A stretch of DNA of 64,000 nucleotides, from contig BCIX01000005.1 in NCBI GenBank assembly GCA_001600095.1, positions 130,523 to 194,522 of the forward strand. Reading direction: 5' to 3'. The position numbers and the translations under genes were made by a program. Below are positions 48,184 through 60,044 of the stretch, piece by piece. Positions within the stretch are counted from its first letter, which is position 1. Each line of letters begins with the position of its first letter. This DNA is from Bullera alba (lineage: Eukaryota; Basidiomycota; Tremellomycetes; Tremellales; Bulleraceae). A model generated the notes under the pieces. It saw only the letters and a list, made by a program, of their open reading frames with translations, searched no databases and was not told where the DNA came from.

Positions 48184-51100
48184 CTACGCCCGAGCCTTGG
48201 CCTCGTGCACCGCCTTGGCCATCTATCCCATATCAGCAAAGCCAATGTCATGAATGTGACCTCGCGGACTCACCTCGAACAGCTGGCTCTCCTCCCCGCT
48301 CTGCCTGCACAAAGCCCGGAACGAGCCATCCTCCTTCTGCATCAACTCCCAGGGCGTCCCGAATTCCACCACCCTGCCGTGATCCAGTACGAGGATCCTA
48401 CATGCGATTATCAGCAATCTTTCAGAAATGCAAGCGGGGCCGCGTGTACTCACTTGTCCAGCCCGGTGACGGTGAGAAGTCGGTGGGCAATGACCAACAT
48501 CTGGGTATCGGCCAAACTGGTCCTCAGGACATTTTGGATCGTCATATCCGTCGCGTGATCGAGATTGGCCGTGGATTCATCCATAATGAGGAAGTTTGAA
48601 TCGCGCAATTTGAGCAGTCCCCTGGCAAGGGCAAGAAGCTGGCGTTGCCCTTGACCTGCGCGGTGTGGATCAGCTATCTTACCCAACACAATGAGTAAAG
48701 TCGGAGCTGGCGACTCACTGAAGTTCTTTCCCCCCACGGCAACTTGTTCATCCAGACTCCTGATCATGACTCGTTCCTCAACCTCGTCGTCTTCATCCTG
48801 AACCTCGTCGTCCGGCGTGGGCTTGATTGCCTCTGCTTGGAGTTTCTTGAGCGACTGCTTCCTCAAATCGAGTTTACCCCCGTTCGAATGGGATTTCAGG
48901 TCGAGGGTCGATGCGGCCCGACTACCTGCCCGCGAGGCGAATGGCGTTTTGGCAGACAGCCCCACGTTTCGCAATGCGTCCCAGATCTCGGCGTCTTCGT
49001 GCTGGCCAAAGGGGTCCAAGTTGTCCCTAACAGTGCCAGAGAACAGCTGGGCCTCTAACACCATTGTCAGCGGATCCATCTCGTGATAAGGTAGGGGGAC
49101 TCACCTTGAGGAAGGATGGTCAATCTCGATCGCAGGGTTTGCAGGCTGAGTTTGCCGATATCCAGTCCGTCAATAGTGATGGATCCACCCGCTTGATGCA
49201 AGAATCGGAAGAACGATAGAGCGAGGGCTAATCATTCAGTCAGCATAGGCAAGGAGATGACAATCAGACCAATACTCACTACTCTTTCCACTACCGGTTC
49301 GGCCGCAAATACCAATCTTCTCCTTAGGCTGGATCGTGAATGACACTCCTCGCAGGACGGGATCAAGCTACCCTTCTATCAGCAAAGTCCAGGTGAATTG
49401 AATATCGAAAGCTCACCTGAGGAGCATAGTGACAAGTGAGGTTCTCCACGACGACCGAGCCCTCCCGACTGGGCCAGTATGCCGGCGGCTCGACTCCCTT
49501 GGCGTGGTCCTCTTCCTCCACCTCCAGGTCGAGGTCTAACGGTGGATCAGCTATAGACCTGTTGCAGGCGGCCAGCTGACTCACACTCTGACACTCTCTC
49601 GATGCTGTTCATCGACATCTGACTCGCGGCATATAGCCTCACGACCCATAGGACGAATTCGGTAAATGACACTAAAGACGCATTAGCACGAGCTAGATTC
49701 GATGGTGACCTGACTCACGGGCATAGCTGACGGACAGTCCAACGGCACCAGCGTCCATGTCCGATGACCTCAAAGCGAGCACACAAGCCGACACCGTCAC
49801 TAACGATCCGCTGAAATTGGAGAAATTGTTGAGGACTCGGTTCGCCTGCCACAAGTACCAAAAGCATCGCCTGCACACCGTCAACATTGTCCATCTACGT
49901 GGTGGACTCACGTGTTCTGATCCAGTTCGTGGAATAGCTTCCGCATGAACCGAGCGGAATCACCATACGACCTAATGGTCGACATGCCAACGAGGACTTC
50001 GGAGAAGCTGATGAAAATGGGGGATCGGGTGACGCTCTATAATACCACGTCAACACATGTCTGAGCAGTAGTGGGGCGGGGACTCACGTCGTATCGCTTG
50101 ATCTCTCGGCTGGTGGTTACGTAGAGCGAACCAACGGCCCAGTACAGAGCGCTAATGACGATCAGGGCGAACAAGAACACTGAGAGCGAACGATTAGTTT
50201 TGAGTCTCGCCATGAACAAATTCACGTACTAGGCGTAGAAATGACAACAACGACCACCACGGCGATACACGACAGGACGCATTGAGCAAAGTATTGCAGG
50301 ACTGTGAGGCGTCAGCATAGATCCAAGATCATATACTCACTCTCGGCGGCTTCGGTGTCTACTGCGGACATGTCCTTGCTCAGTCTGTTCATGATACGGC
50401 CAGACGGCGTCGAGTCGAAGAACCTATAGAGTATCAGCTATGTCAGTCCAAGGATGATGACTCACCTCATTCTCGCGCCTAGGATCCGCTTGAGTAACCT
50501 GGTGTACAGGGTCCTACTGGCGACAAGACTGCCGAAAAAGTTGGTTCCAACCCTCGCTGCCACTGAAAGGAGGTATGTCCCCGCAATGACCAGGTAGACC
50601 CCGAGGTAGAACTGGGTAGACCGCTTGGCCTCGTCCTCGTCGCTCTTGCTGATGTTCATGAACTGCGAGACGAATTGTGACCTCCTGTCATTGGCATTGG
50701 CCCAGTTCTTGATCCAAACATTGGTGGAAACTTGAAGCAGCTGCGACCCTCCGAAAGCAGTGAGCAGCACGAGCCAGAAGAGGAAGCCACCCTGAGACTT
50801 GAAGTATAAGAGGTAGGTGCCGAAACCGACCGAACCGCTTTCCTGGGATTCCGCCTGGACGAGCTGTTTCGAGGCCTCCTTGTGGCCAGGAATGTCCTTG
50901 GCGTCTAAGTGTTGATGCTCGGTGGACAGCAATTTGGCCGTTTCCAATTCCTCCGGCTCGAGTCCTTCCAGATCGTCAACCTGGACTTGATCGGCCTTGT
51001 GCGGACTGGAGTCTCTGGTCAAAGTTGAGCCACTGGCCACATCGTCGTCGTCGTCGATTCGGAGTTGCCCGACCTCGATTAGGGATTGTTTCCGACTTCG

Positions 51101-54045
51101 ACTCTCCTCGTCCTCGGGACCTTCGAGATCCAAAGCACCGGACGCGGCGAGCTCATTTGGCGTTCCCGAGGCCACGACGCGGCCAGCGTCGAGCCTCACC
51201 ACGAAGCTGGCGGTGGGAACGACCAAGTTGACGGCATGAGAGACGAGAATGCAGGTACGGCCTTTCATCAATTTGCCCAATAGTACTTTTCGGTGCAGGT
51301 GTCGGGCGGTCTGTGCGTCCACGGCGGAGAGAACGTCGTCGAGGATGATCGTCTTGGCGGAAGAGTAGACCGCTCTGGCGAGGGCGATTCGGGCTTTTTG
51401 TCCTCCAGAACACGTCGTACCCTTTTCTCCAACTTCGGTGTTGTCTCCGAGGTCGAAAATCTCGAAATCCTTTCGCAAAGCACAAGCATCGACGACAGCG
51501 TCATACCTCTTCCTATCCCAGGCAGATCCAAAGGTGATATTGTCTCGAATGGACGCACCCACCAGCCAAGGCGTTTGCGAGCAGTAAGCCACAGTGTCGG
51601 ATAAGCCGGTGGACGGGTCGATGGGGCATACTTCCCGGTTGGCATGGTCGTCTGGCATGTACACTTTGCCCTGGAGTAAAGTCGTTTCTCCGAGTAGTGC
51701 AAGGATGAGCGATGTCTTGCCGCTTCCGACCGGTCCGGTGATCACACTGAGCGCGCCAACGGGGAATGACAGGTCCAATGGTCCCAGTCTGAATGGCTCG
51801 TATTCCGCCTCTTTGATCTCTTCGTGACTGGCATATCCGATGACGGCGTCGTCGAAGCCGATCTGAGGGTCGGCCGGTCCTGGTCGAGTGAGCTGGTCAT
51901 ACTTGAGCGTGTCGGGTTCCTCCAGGAATGCCTGGATTCGGACACACGAGGTGTAGCTCTGCAGCAGCCTCGTGAGGGTGTCTTGGAACAGAGCCATTGG
52001 GTCTCGAAGCATGTTGAACAGGATGAGCGAGGAGAATGCCCTGTCGGCCGTCAAGGGCTGTTTGAGGACCAAAGAGTGCACGGCGAAAGCACTTGCAGTG
52101 ACGAGAACGGGTGTGCCCCAGATGACCACGTTTTGTAACACGTTGGTAGCGAATCGCTGGGCGAGTACGTGAAGCTCTTTGTTCCGGGTAATGGCCATTC
52201 GATCGAGAAACTTGGACTCCCAAGCATTGAACTTGATCAACTTGACGTGCGCAATGATCTCCGTCACGGCCTCTAGTCGGACATCCGTCGCCGCCATGAA
52301 TCGCTTCTGGATCACCGTGAACAATCTGCCCAAAGACGCTTGAACGGGGATGAGCAGGACGAGAACTGCAATACCGGCGAGCGAGGCGACGCCGAGGGTG
52401 TTGTACAGGAGAATAGAGTTGACGCAGACGGCGAATGGGCAGGACCAGAGGTAAAAGGTGTATGCGCAGATTTCACTGATCTGGAATGCGTCCACGGCGA
52501 CCAAGTTGGCAATCTTGCCCTCGGAGGCGGCTTGTTGGTCGTCGGGGGACTGCTTTCCTTCCTTGTCCGTCTTGGACTTCTTGACATTTCCGGCGACATC
52601 CTGCCTTCGGAGCGCTTTGGCAAAGACCTCGGCGACGATAACGGCTCGTAGTCGAATACACAGCCGCCTTCCAATGAAAAGCGATTGTCCCATGGCAGTA
52701 CAGCTGATGACTTGACCTCCGGCCATCATAAAGACGTAAAGACCAGCGACGTGGACGGGTCGGGGGTCGGTCTTTCGCTCGCTGATGTATTGCAAGAGGA
52801 AGCGGAGGCCGGTCGGGGGAAGGTATTGAAGGCAGATGAATATCGTTGCCCAGACCTGAGCAAATTAGCTCATATAAGAACTGAGTTACTGAGTCAACTC
52901 ACACATTGAGTAAGGGTTTCCGGAAGGAAATGCAATAGAAGATCGATACCCAAATTCCTCTTCCTAGGTTGACCGCCGTGTTTCTCGCTGTATCTCCTAT
53001 CCCTTCCAGCCTGGAATGCCCTGAACGCGCCCAAGCTCGCTGCAGCCGAGTCATCCTCTCGGATTGAGGGGATGTCATGCAATTTGATTGGGTTGTAGTA
53101 GTGTCTGAACAGGAGAGGAAGCATGAAGCCGTACGTGGCTCGACTGAAAGCCGACGTTGGTTCTTCGATATGCCTAGGGATTTCTTGACCGAAGCTGCCA
53201 GAGCTGCTTCCTCCTTTGGACACCGCCCCGTCGAGCAGTCGGTCCAAGTCTTCACCATAGGGTATGGAGACTAGGACGGCCCAGTAGATTGACTCGAAGA
53301 TGGGCGGGGCGATACTGAATCCGGAGACATGGGATCCGATCACATTTGAGCGAAGGGTGAGCAGGGCCGGGAAGAGATGTAGAGACAATAGAGGGACCAA
53401 GGGCGTAGAGGGTAGCAACGCGATGGCCAGGTTGAATAGCTGCCCAAGGTTAGTATCTCATCAAACTTGCGACCTATTGACTCACTGGGTATACAACGCC
53501 TTTCCAGCTGCCATCCCTCCGGGCAGCTTTGGCGATCTCCAAAGCTGCCCAAATCAAAGCACCGACTACTTTCACCACCCATGTCACCTGGTTCCATCGC
53601 TTGATATTCCGGGGAAGCTGCTTGAAGTCCTCTACAATCTTCTCACTCTGCTCCGCAGGGATATACTTCTCCTCCTTGCTTCCGTTCTCCGTGGGCAGCA
53701 GGCTCGCTGCGACAGAGGAGAGGATCACATCGGATTCGAGCTTGGCAAGGTCGGAATCGGATTGTGGGGATAGTAGCGTATCTCGATCCACGAGCTGAAT
53801 GCGGGAGTCCCTCTTCAGCCAGCGATACGACCGATGACCAAGGATGACCACCGAAGAAAGGATCGCCACGGCTATAGGGAAGTTCGAGAGGTATCTAAAG
53901 TTGAGAGCGTCAGCAAGCTTGTAGCTCGATAAAACCTGGGATGTCTGGGATTATGAAGCACGACTCACTTGTCATGGAAGCAAGGGGTAAAGTCCACTCC
54001 GTCCCATAGCTCCTTGCATCCCGCAGCGGAGGCCTCTGTTGACAT
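48184..54045 (-). CDS. ABCC-family (MRP/Yor1-type) multidrug transporter
   Basis: Full ABC exporter, 1684 aa. Exons (minus): 54045-53969, 53894-53486, 53439-52903, 52855-50466, 50423-50341, 50301-50230, 50179-50088, 50036-49912, 49870-49719, 49671-49585, 49535-49417, 49367-49280, 49227-49105, 49054-48719, 48655-48454, 48397-48274, 48222-48184. An N-terminal membrane extension precedes TMD1. NBD1 has GPVGSGKT (about 715-722), signature CSGGQ (about 823) and [11 protein letters not shown], with Asp replacing the catalytic Glu as usual in ABCC NBD1. TMD2 includes [19 protein letters not shown]2 has GRTGSGKS (1403-1410), signature FSQGQRQ and FLIMDEST. A ~60-residue charged insertion interrupts NBD2 before [13 protein letters not shown]. 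Likely substrates are organic anions, conjugates or drugs; not resolvable from sequence. The last exon encodes just 12 residues. Confidence 0.95.
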
Positions 54046-54460
54046 TGCGGGCCAAGCCAGCACGAGGGTGGATTATGCGGATCGATGTCTGACGATAGGT
54101 GCCTTGTACAATCGTCTGTGCAAAGCAATTTTCGCTGCCTGATGTTACAACTTGACTTCCAGGCCAATCTCGTACAGACTGAATGAGTCGAGATAAGGTA
54201 TGTATACACAAGAGACAATAGGACGAGGAGGATACATCGCCCATGTGGGATAGACACCCCTTTCCAACTTTTAGACGAGGGCAGCCAGGGTCATCGGGTC
54301 AAGTGTTTCGGCGATGTCCGACGATGGCGATAACGAGCGAAGTGGTGGTACAGACGAACCGATGGTGTGACCGGCACGAGCAACAGTTCAGGTATGATAA
54401 GTGTTCGTCTCCGTAAGACCTCGCTAGGGCTAGTAGCTGCATATCAGACTACGACCGTGC
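54046..54460. other. Intergenic between two minus-strand genes
   Basis: Promoter of the ABC transporter and 3' UTR of COG2; no specific site recognised. Confidence 0.5.
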
Positions 54461-56862
54461 TCACTCCGAGGGCCGATTGACTACCTCTACCAATTCCTTC
54501 CACCCTGCCAACGCGTCCACATCGACGTCCAACTTCTTCGCTTCGCCCTTCAGACACTGGATATCCGCCTGGATTTGCTTTCTAAACTTTTCTTCGTCTT
54601 CTGCGCCATCATCCGCGGCCGCTCCCCCACCTCCAAACAAGGAGAAACCGCCTTTCTTCGACTTTCGATGCCGTCTCAGTAGATCCTCTGTCTTTCTCAC
54701 ACTGGCCAGGTTGCCAGCGTACGAAGCGCACACGGCGTCGACGACCGCCTCGGACCATTGTCGGCCATAAGTCGCCTTGACGCCCGGTTGCGCGGTGTAG
54801 TATTCTTTCAAGGGCTTCAGGACCGAGGCGACAAAGTAAGAAGGGGCGACGGGTGTCGATGTCGTCGTGGCGGACCGTAATTGAGATGCAACCGATCTGA
54901 CCGGTTTCAAAGCCTCGATGCAGCGTTTCGTGAGGATATTTGTGATTTTTGTCCCGTTCGTGTCGTTGGGTGGGAACAGGTGACCTGATGACTTGGTCAG
55001 CTTTCGCGATCTAGCGGTCGGAATATAAGGTCATTGAGTGGCACAGCCCACTCACCCGACAATTCGTTCTCCCGTATCAGGTCAATCTCATTGACATTCT
55101 GTCTGAGCTTGTCCAAGTCCACTATTCCCGACGACAGCAATTGTAGTAATTGCTCCTCGTCCTTCTCTAGAGCTTCCAATTTCGACACCTGTCCACTCAG
55201 CCAGGAAGAATACCGCTCCGAGACCTGCAGACTCAATCGCCAGAAACGACTGGCCAGTTCGGGGAGGTAGACGTCTTTGGCCCAGCACGTCGAGACTGCT
55301 TTCCACGCGGCTGCACTTTGAGCCATTCCCCATCCAGGTGCCTTCTCTCCCAGCATCGACAGCGCCGTTTCGAAAGGCGGGACAATCTCCTTCCACCGGA
55401 GCTGGAAGTAGACTGGGAGTTGCCATCGCTTCTCCAGCTTTTGATACGGTTCCGATTCTCTCAGGGCCGTGGCAGCTTCTGCCGACGGAGCGAGGTCCTC
55501 CAGTAGCTCGATAAACCTCGCAGTGGTAGAGTAGTGCTGGTCGAAAACCCAGAGTCAGCAAAGATCAGATGTCACGAAAATCAAGGATCGTGCCAACCTT
55601 GTGTAGCTCATTTGGCCGTCCCGCTGTGAAAATGACACTTCCTAGCTCTTCATTGATAGCAGTGGCGAGCTCGGTCCACATGGCGCCGACAAAGAAATCG
55701 CATAATCCGCCAATATCTTCTGCAGCCGCTAATAGCGGCTGATACTGCTCGACTTTCTGGAGGAATTGGTTGTATATCCCCGCCAGGGGCGTGTCGTCTT
55801 CGAGTCGAGCGCCGCGGTCAAAGGGGTTGGTCTGGATGGCAGGTGTTATTGGAGTCGCAGGCGGTCCAAGTCGATTGGACGCGGAGATGGTCTAATCCAC
55901 ATTTAAGCATGGACTTCTGCTGAGCATGCGTTTGCTTAACTCACGGAACGAGCAAAGTCTCGGAAATGCCGGGCGACGACGCCCTCGGCATCCTGCCACG
56001 TCCCGAGCAGTTCGTAGATGTGCAAAACCTGTCTGAATCGTCCTACGGAAGGGTCTTCCAGGGCCTTACTCAGTAGCGAGGCGCTCTCCGCACTCAGCCG
56101 TGAGCGTATTGTGTCTACTTGCTGTGCGGTGTTAGCACAGACACCGATACACACTCATTGAGCTCACCGATTTGACCGTATCCACAACGCTACATCCCTC
56201 AGCTTGGGCCTTGTCGACCAGGTAGACAAGCTGGGCATACTCCCCCGCTGCCCTTTGCACCGTTTTCTCATCCACCTTCTGCGTGTCGTGTTCGTCTAGG
56301 AGTTTCTCTGCTCGGGCTAGGGTGTCAAACAGTCGTCTAAGTAGGTCCAAAAGCGTCTATCCAGGCACAAACATCAGCACAAGCATTCTGATATGACTAC
56401 TGGCCTTCAGCTCACCTTCTCTTCTCTAAGATGAGCTCTCTCATCGAGTTTGCTCTGGATCTCCTCTTGCAACCCCACCAGCACATCTCTCACTTGCCCC
56501 ACATCCGAGCCTATAGACCGCAAAGGCCCTTGTAACCGCTTGAGCCTATACCCCTCTCCATGAAGTCCCGTGCCTAGGGATATGAAAGCCTCATAGTCGT
56601 CGTTGATCAGTTGTACCAGCTCCTCCTTCAGCAGGGCGAGGTACGACCGTAACTCTCCTCTGAGCTCTTCTAATGGGATGTGTATGCGAGATAAGAGGAA
56701 GTTGTCGGCGGAGAAAGTCGGTGCGGAGAGTAAGGGGTGAGAATGGGATAACGGAGCTAGTGATAGGAGGTCCAACGAGCCTTCAGCGTCGTCATCGCCG
56801 TTGATGTCGAGGTTGGAGGTTGAGTCGTCTCTTGCGACTGGTATCTCCAGTTCCTCCTCCAT
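54461..56862 (-). CDS. COG2: Conserved oligomeric Golgi complex subunit 2
   Basis: Lobe-A subunit of the COG tether for retrograde intra-Golgi vesicles. Exons (minus) 56862-56416, 56356-56168, 56121-55945, 55891-55598, 55536-55056, 54984-54461 (703 aa). The N-terminal conserved block FSADNFLLSRIHIPLEELRGELRS...LVQLINDDYEAFISLGTGL is diagnostic for COG2 and is followed by coiled coil (VGLQEEIQSKLDERAHLREEK). The remainder is helical. Near the C-terminus KKGGFSLFGGGG and an acidic loop precede the final helix ending NRPSE. Intron 4 starts GTTGGC, an atypical donor, accepted because it is the only one keeping phase 0 into HYSTTARFIELL. Confidence 0.93.
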
Positions 56863-57337
56863 TTTACGTCGAGGTTGTTTGGCTAGCTATGCCTTTTGGG
56901 CAAATCGCTCATGCCCTTCGCGAGCTGCCGCCTATTCTGCCGCTAGCTAGCAGGAGTCTCGATCAGGAATATGGGTCGAGATGTTGTATGCAGACTGGCA
57001 GTTGAATAGCTGCCAGAATTCAGCTCGGCTCTCATGCCAGCTCGCGATTGTTATCGAGGCGCGTGGCGGATATGACCTCGCTCACCACGTGGCATTCACC
57101 CTCCCTATGAGCGCGCTTCGGGTCCACATTAACCCGCCGACGCAATCTCGGTCCCACCGGCCCGGCGAGTCGGTCAGCCAGACATGGGCAACCATATCCA
57201 TGTCTTCCTCATGTCCAGAGTCCTGGAGAGGTATATCCATAGGCAGAGCGCACAAAGATCATATATGACCTGACCAGCGATAGTCGGCCATCCTCATCCT
57301 CCACAGAAACAGGACCACACCGCCGGCAAAAAGCACT
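56863..57337. other. Divergent promoter, COG2 and hydrolase
   Basis: 475 bases between divergent starts, carrying both promoters. No defined element called. Confidence 0.45.
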
Positions 57338-58401
57338 ATGCCAGACTTTCAATTCGGCATGACCTCTTGGGGTTCGCCCGCAGCGACCAAACGAGCCCTG
57401 CTGCTGCATGGCCTCATGGGCACTGGAGGGGTATGGTTCAAAGTCGCCGAGAAGCTAGTTGCGGAGGGTGAGTCAGGCCGTAGAGCAAGTCCATGTGAAG
57501 CTCCCGAGCTGACGACGTATAGGATACGTGAGGTCTCCAGTTCTTGCTCAGATGCATCGTGCTAACGCACTTACTAGCGGGTCGACGCACCCGACCTCTT
57601 GGGCCACGGATGGGCACCCCACGTCTCGGAATACACCCCGCAAACCCTCGCTGAGCATCTATCCGCCCATCTCGCCTGTACGCAATACGACCTTCTCGCG
57701 GGAGTGTCCTTCGGATCGTCCGTAGCGGCCTTGTTGTTCACTCTACTCCCCTCCAAGCCAAAACGGGTCTTGCTGGCGGAGCCGATCTTGGACCTGCCAC
57801 CGTTCTCCGACGACGCCGTGAAGGGGATGTATAACACGACTCAGAGTATACCCTCCGAAGAGGACATTCTCAAAGCGAATCCCAAGTGGGTGCCGATGGA
57901 GGCGGTATTGAGGAGGATGAGTTTGACGCAGATGGATCCAAAGGCAATCACGCAGCTGTGCGAGGTGAGTCGCCTCGTCGTTATCTACCGTGCATCGGGA
58001 GCGGATGAGACGCGGTCGACAAGAAGTGAAAGGCCGTCATTGCGAGTCGGCGTGGATGCGCGAAGTTGGGAGCTGCAATGCGAGGAGGTCCTTGGCTCAA
58101 GCTGACTGGCGCTTTACCACAGAGCGTCGCCAGAGGCGAGTTCAACCACGATCTCCTCCCCACTTCCTCCGTCGCCGGCGAATCCGAGATAATCATCCTC
58201 GCCGCCGACCCCGCCATGCGATCCATATACCCAGCTTCGAATGCCGAGTTGCTAAAGGCGAAATACCCACATGTCAAGTTTGCCCAGAAGATCGGCGCCA
58301 CGCACGACATGCACAAAGACAAACCGGACGTCTTGGTCGGGATCCTGCTCAATGGGTTGACCAAGGCGAAAGAGCTGGAGCTGAACGTGTTGATATCGTA
58401 G
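57338..58401 (+). CDS. Alpha/beta-hydrolase fold protein
   Basis: Exons 57338-57467, 57523-57527, 57578-57964, 58123-58401 (266 aa). Early motif LLLHGLMGTGGVWFKVAEKL supplies the oxyanion region. GYRVDAPDLLGHG is the standard strand/helix before the lid. The nucleophile elbow is GVSFGSS (Ser89), and late GATHDMHKDKPD carries a candidate catalytic His. Substrate unknown; esterase, lipase and C-C hydrolase activities share this pattern. Exon 2 is only 5 nt (GATAC): together with the flanking bases it encodes Gly-Tyr of GYRVDAPDL. Skipping it would shift frame, and no single intron restores the motif. It converges on RAD14 with 183 bases between stops. Confidence 0.88.
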
Positions 58402-58584
58402 TGTTCCGGATGGGAACGCTTGGTGGGAGTGGACGATGTATCGATATACGTGCTGTCGTGAACAAGTTGAAGTGGGCAACCCCTGCTCCAGCTTGCGGAG
58501 TGTAGATGGGCAGCAGGATGGTGCCTGTACAGCGTTTCCACCGGGAGTCGAGATCGAGCAAGCGACGTTGCTTGTCTGCTGGGA

Positions 58585-59742
58585 TCACCAAACTTCAACC
58601 TCTTGCTCCGCACCGCAGCCAAAGCATCGCTGGACCGCTCTGGTCTCTCCATCCTCGTTTTCCTGCTGACCAACGTCTTCAAATTCGTGAACATGCTCAG
58701 CTTCCTGCCTCCGTTGGTACTGGTTGTTTCGGGTCCGCTTTCGTAGACTAGGCGTGTCAGTATACAGAGCACTTTGACGACCTGTATCACTCACTCTCTC
58801 AGACCCTGCTCAAACTTCTCCTCCCGTTTCCGCTTCTTAAACTCCTCTCTCCGCTCCCATTCCTTGTCCAAGCCCTCTTCGCCGCCCCACTTCTCCCAAG
58901 CGACCTTCTCCACTTGACCCCGCAAGAACAGCATCATGTTGCTATACGTCGAGGCGTAAGGATTGGGCCTTAGCAGATGCTTCAAGAGGTCCTCATCCTT
59001 GAGTTCCGGATCGGTGAGCAGGTAGTCCTAGGAGACTATCAGCTCAGACCTGCACGAAGTCATAAATCGGTGAGCTGAACATACCTCTTTGCATTCAGTC
59101 TTTGTCAGAAGCGAGTACTTCTCTGGAAACTTCTCTTTACAGGCCTTGCAGACTTTGACGTCGAACACTTTGAAGAACTGGTTGTCAATCTCCAAAGACC
59201 GGCACTCGACACATCGAGGCGACACATCCACCACGATGGCTAAACCTGTCAGTATCGATAGCAGTACCGGAATTCCGAATCACTTACCTGGCTCCTCGCC
59301 CTCTCGCATCATCTGCTTTTCACGCTGCTTCTCCCTCGCGAGCTCGATGACACTCTTGATCCGGCCATCGTCCGCCCCGTCTTCCGTTAAGAAACCACCT
59401 CGAGAGTTGTGCAGCTTCGACAGGTCGTACTCGAAGTACTTCCCCTAATTATGATCTCAGCTACAGTGCTCTTTCCCCCAATCGAAACATCGCTCGACGA
59501 CAACTTACCAGACCTGAAGACCGCTTCAACGGCGCTTCCTCAATTTTCTGCCCTTCGACCGCATTTCTAGATGTTTTCAAGATAGGAGCGCCTTTCTTCG
59601 CACCAGTCTCCGCTCCGGCAGTACCCCCCTTCCCAGCGGCAACAGAGGTGGGTGGTGCGCCGACGAGTCGATCCTTCGCTTTCAGCCGGTTCACGGCCGC
59701 TACCCTGGCTTGTGCCGGGGTTAAGTTGGGATTCGACGACAT
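58585..59742 (-). CDS. RAD14: XPA/Rad14 nucleotide-excision-repair damage verifier
   Basis: Scaffold that checks DNA lesions with TFIIH and RPA during nucleotide excision repair in the nucleus. Exons (minus) 59742-59509, 59444-59288, 59239-59085, 59027-58795, 58747-58585 (313 aa). The N-terminus has basic stretches ([13 protein letters not shown]). The zinc finger CVEC...CKAC has Cys140, 143, 161 and 164, the exact C-x2-C-x17-C-x2-C spacing of XPA. The DNA-binding XPA_C region follows with [35 protein letters not shown] and [13 protein letters not shown] sequence. The C-terminus [15 protein letters not shown]...RCFGCG preserves the XPA tail with its extra CxxC. Divergent from GIR2 across ~300 bases. 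Confidence 0.95.
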
Positions 59743-60044
59743 GGCGAGCTGCCCTATCCAGACACGGATTCCTTATTCTCTGTAAACCTGACAATGTGGA
59801 AGTTGAGTTGTCGAGCTTTGAGACAGACATCGTGAAGGCAGAGCTGGAACGGGCTGCGATGAGTCATAGGTCGAGTGGCAAAAGCCCTGACGTGTCACCT
59901 CCTCCCGCTTATCACTGTTCTTCCCTCCACTCGGTTTCAGATTCAGCGAACGGTTGTCCGTTGAAGCAACAACTAGTTGATAGTCGACTGCCAACATCTA
60001 GACTCGTATACGGACATTTCGAGGACTACAAGAGGCACAGTACA
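59743..60044. other. Compact divergent promoter RAD14/GIR2
   Basis: 302 bases separate the two start codons; promoter elements must be shared or overlapping. No specific motif is called. Confidence 0.45.

Noticed and set aside
49870..49912. 17-nt intron ending at the first TAG (49895) in the ABC transporter gene
   Set aside because: Too short to splice; the acceptor TGTGCAG giving a 41-nt intron restores the same frame and the family sequence [10 protein letters not shown].
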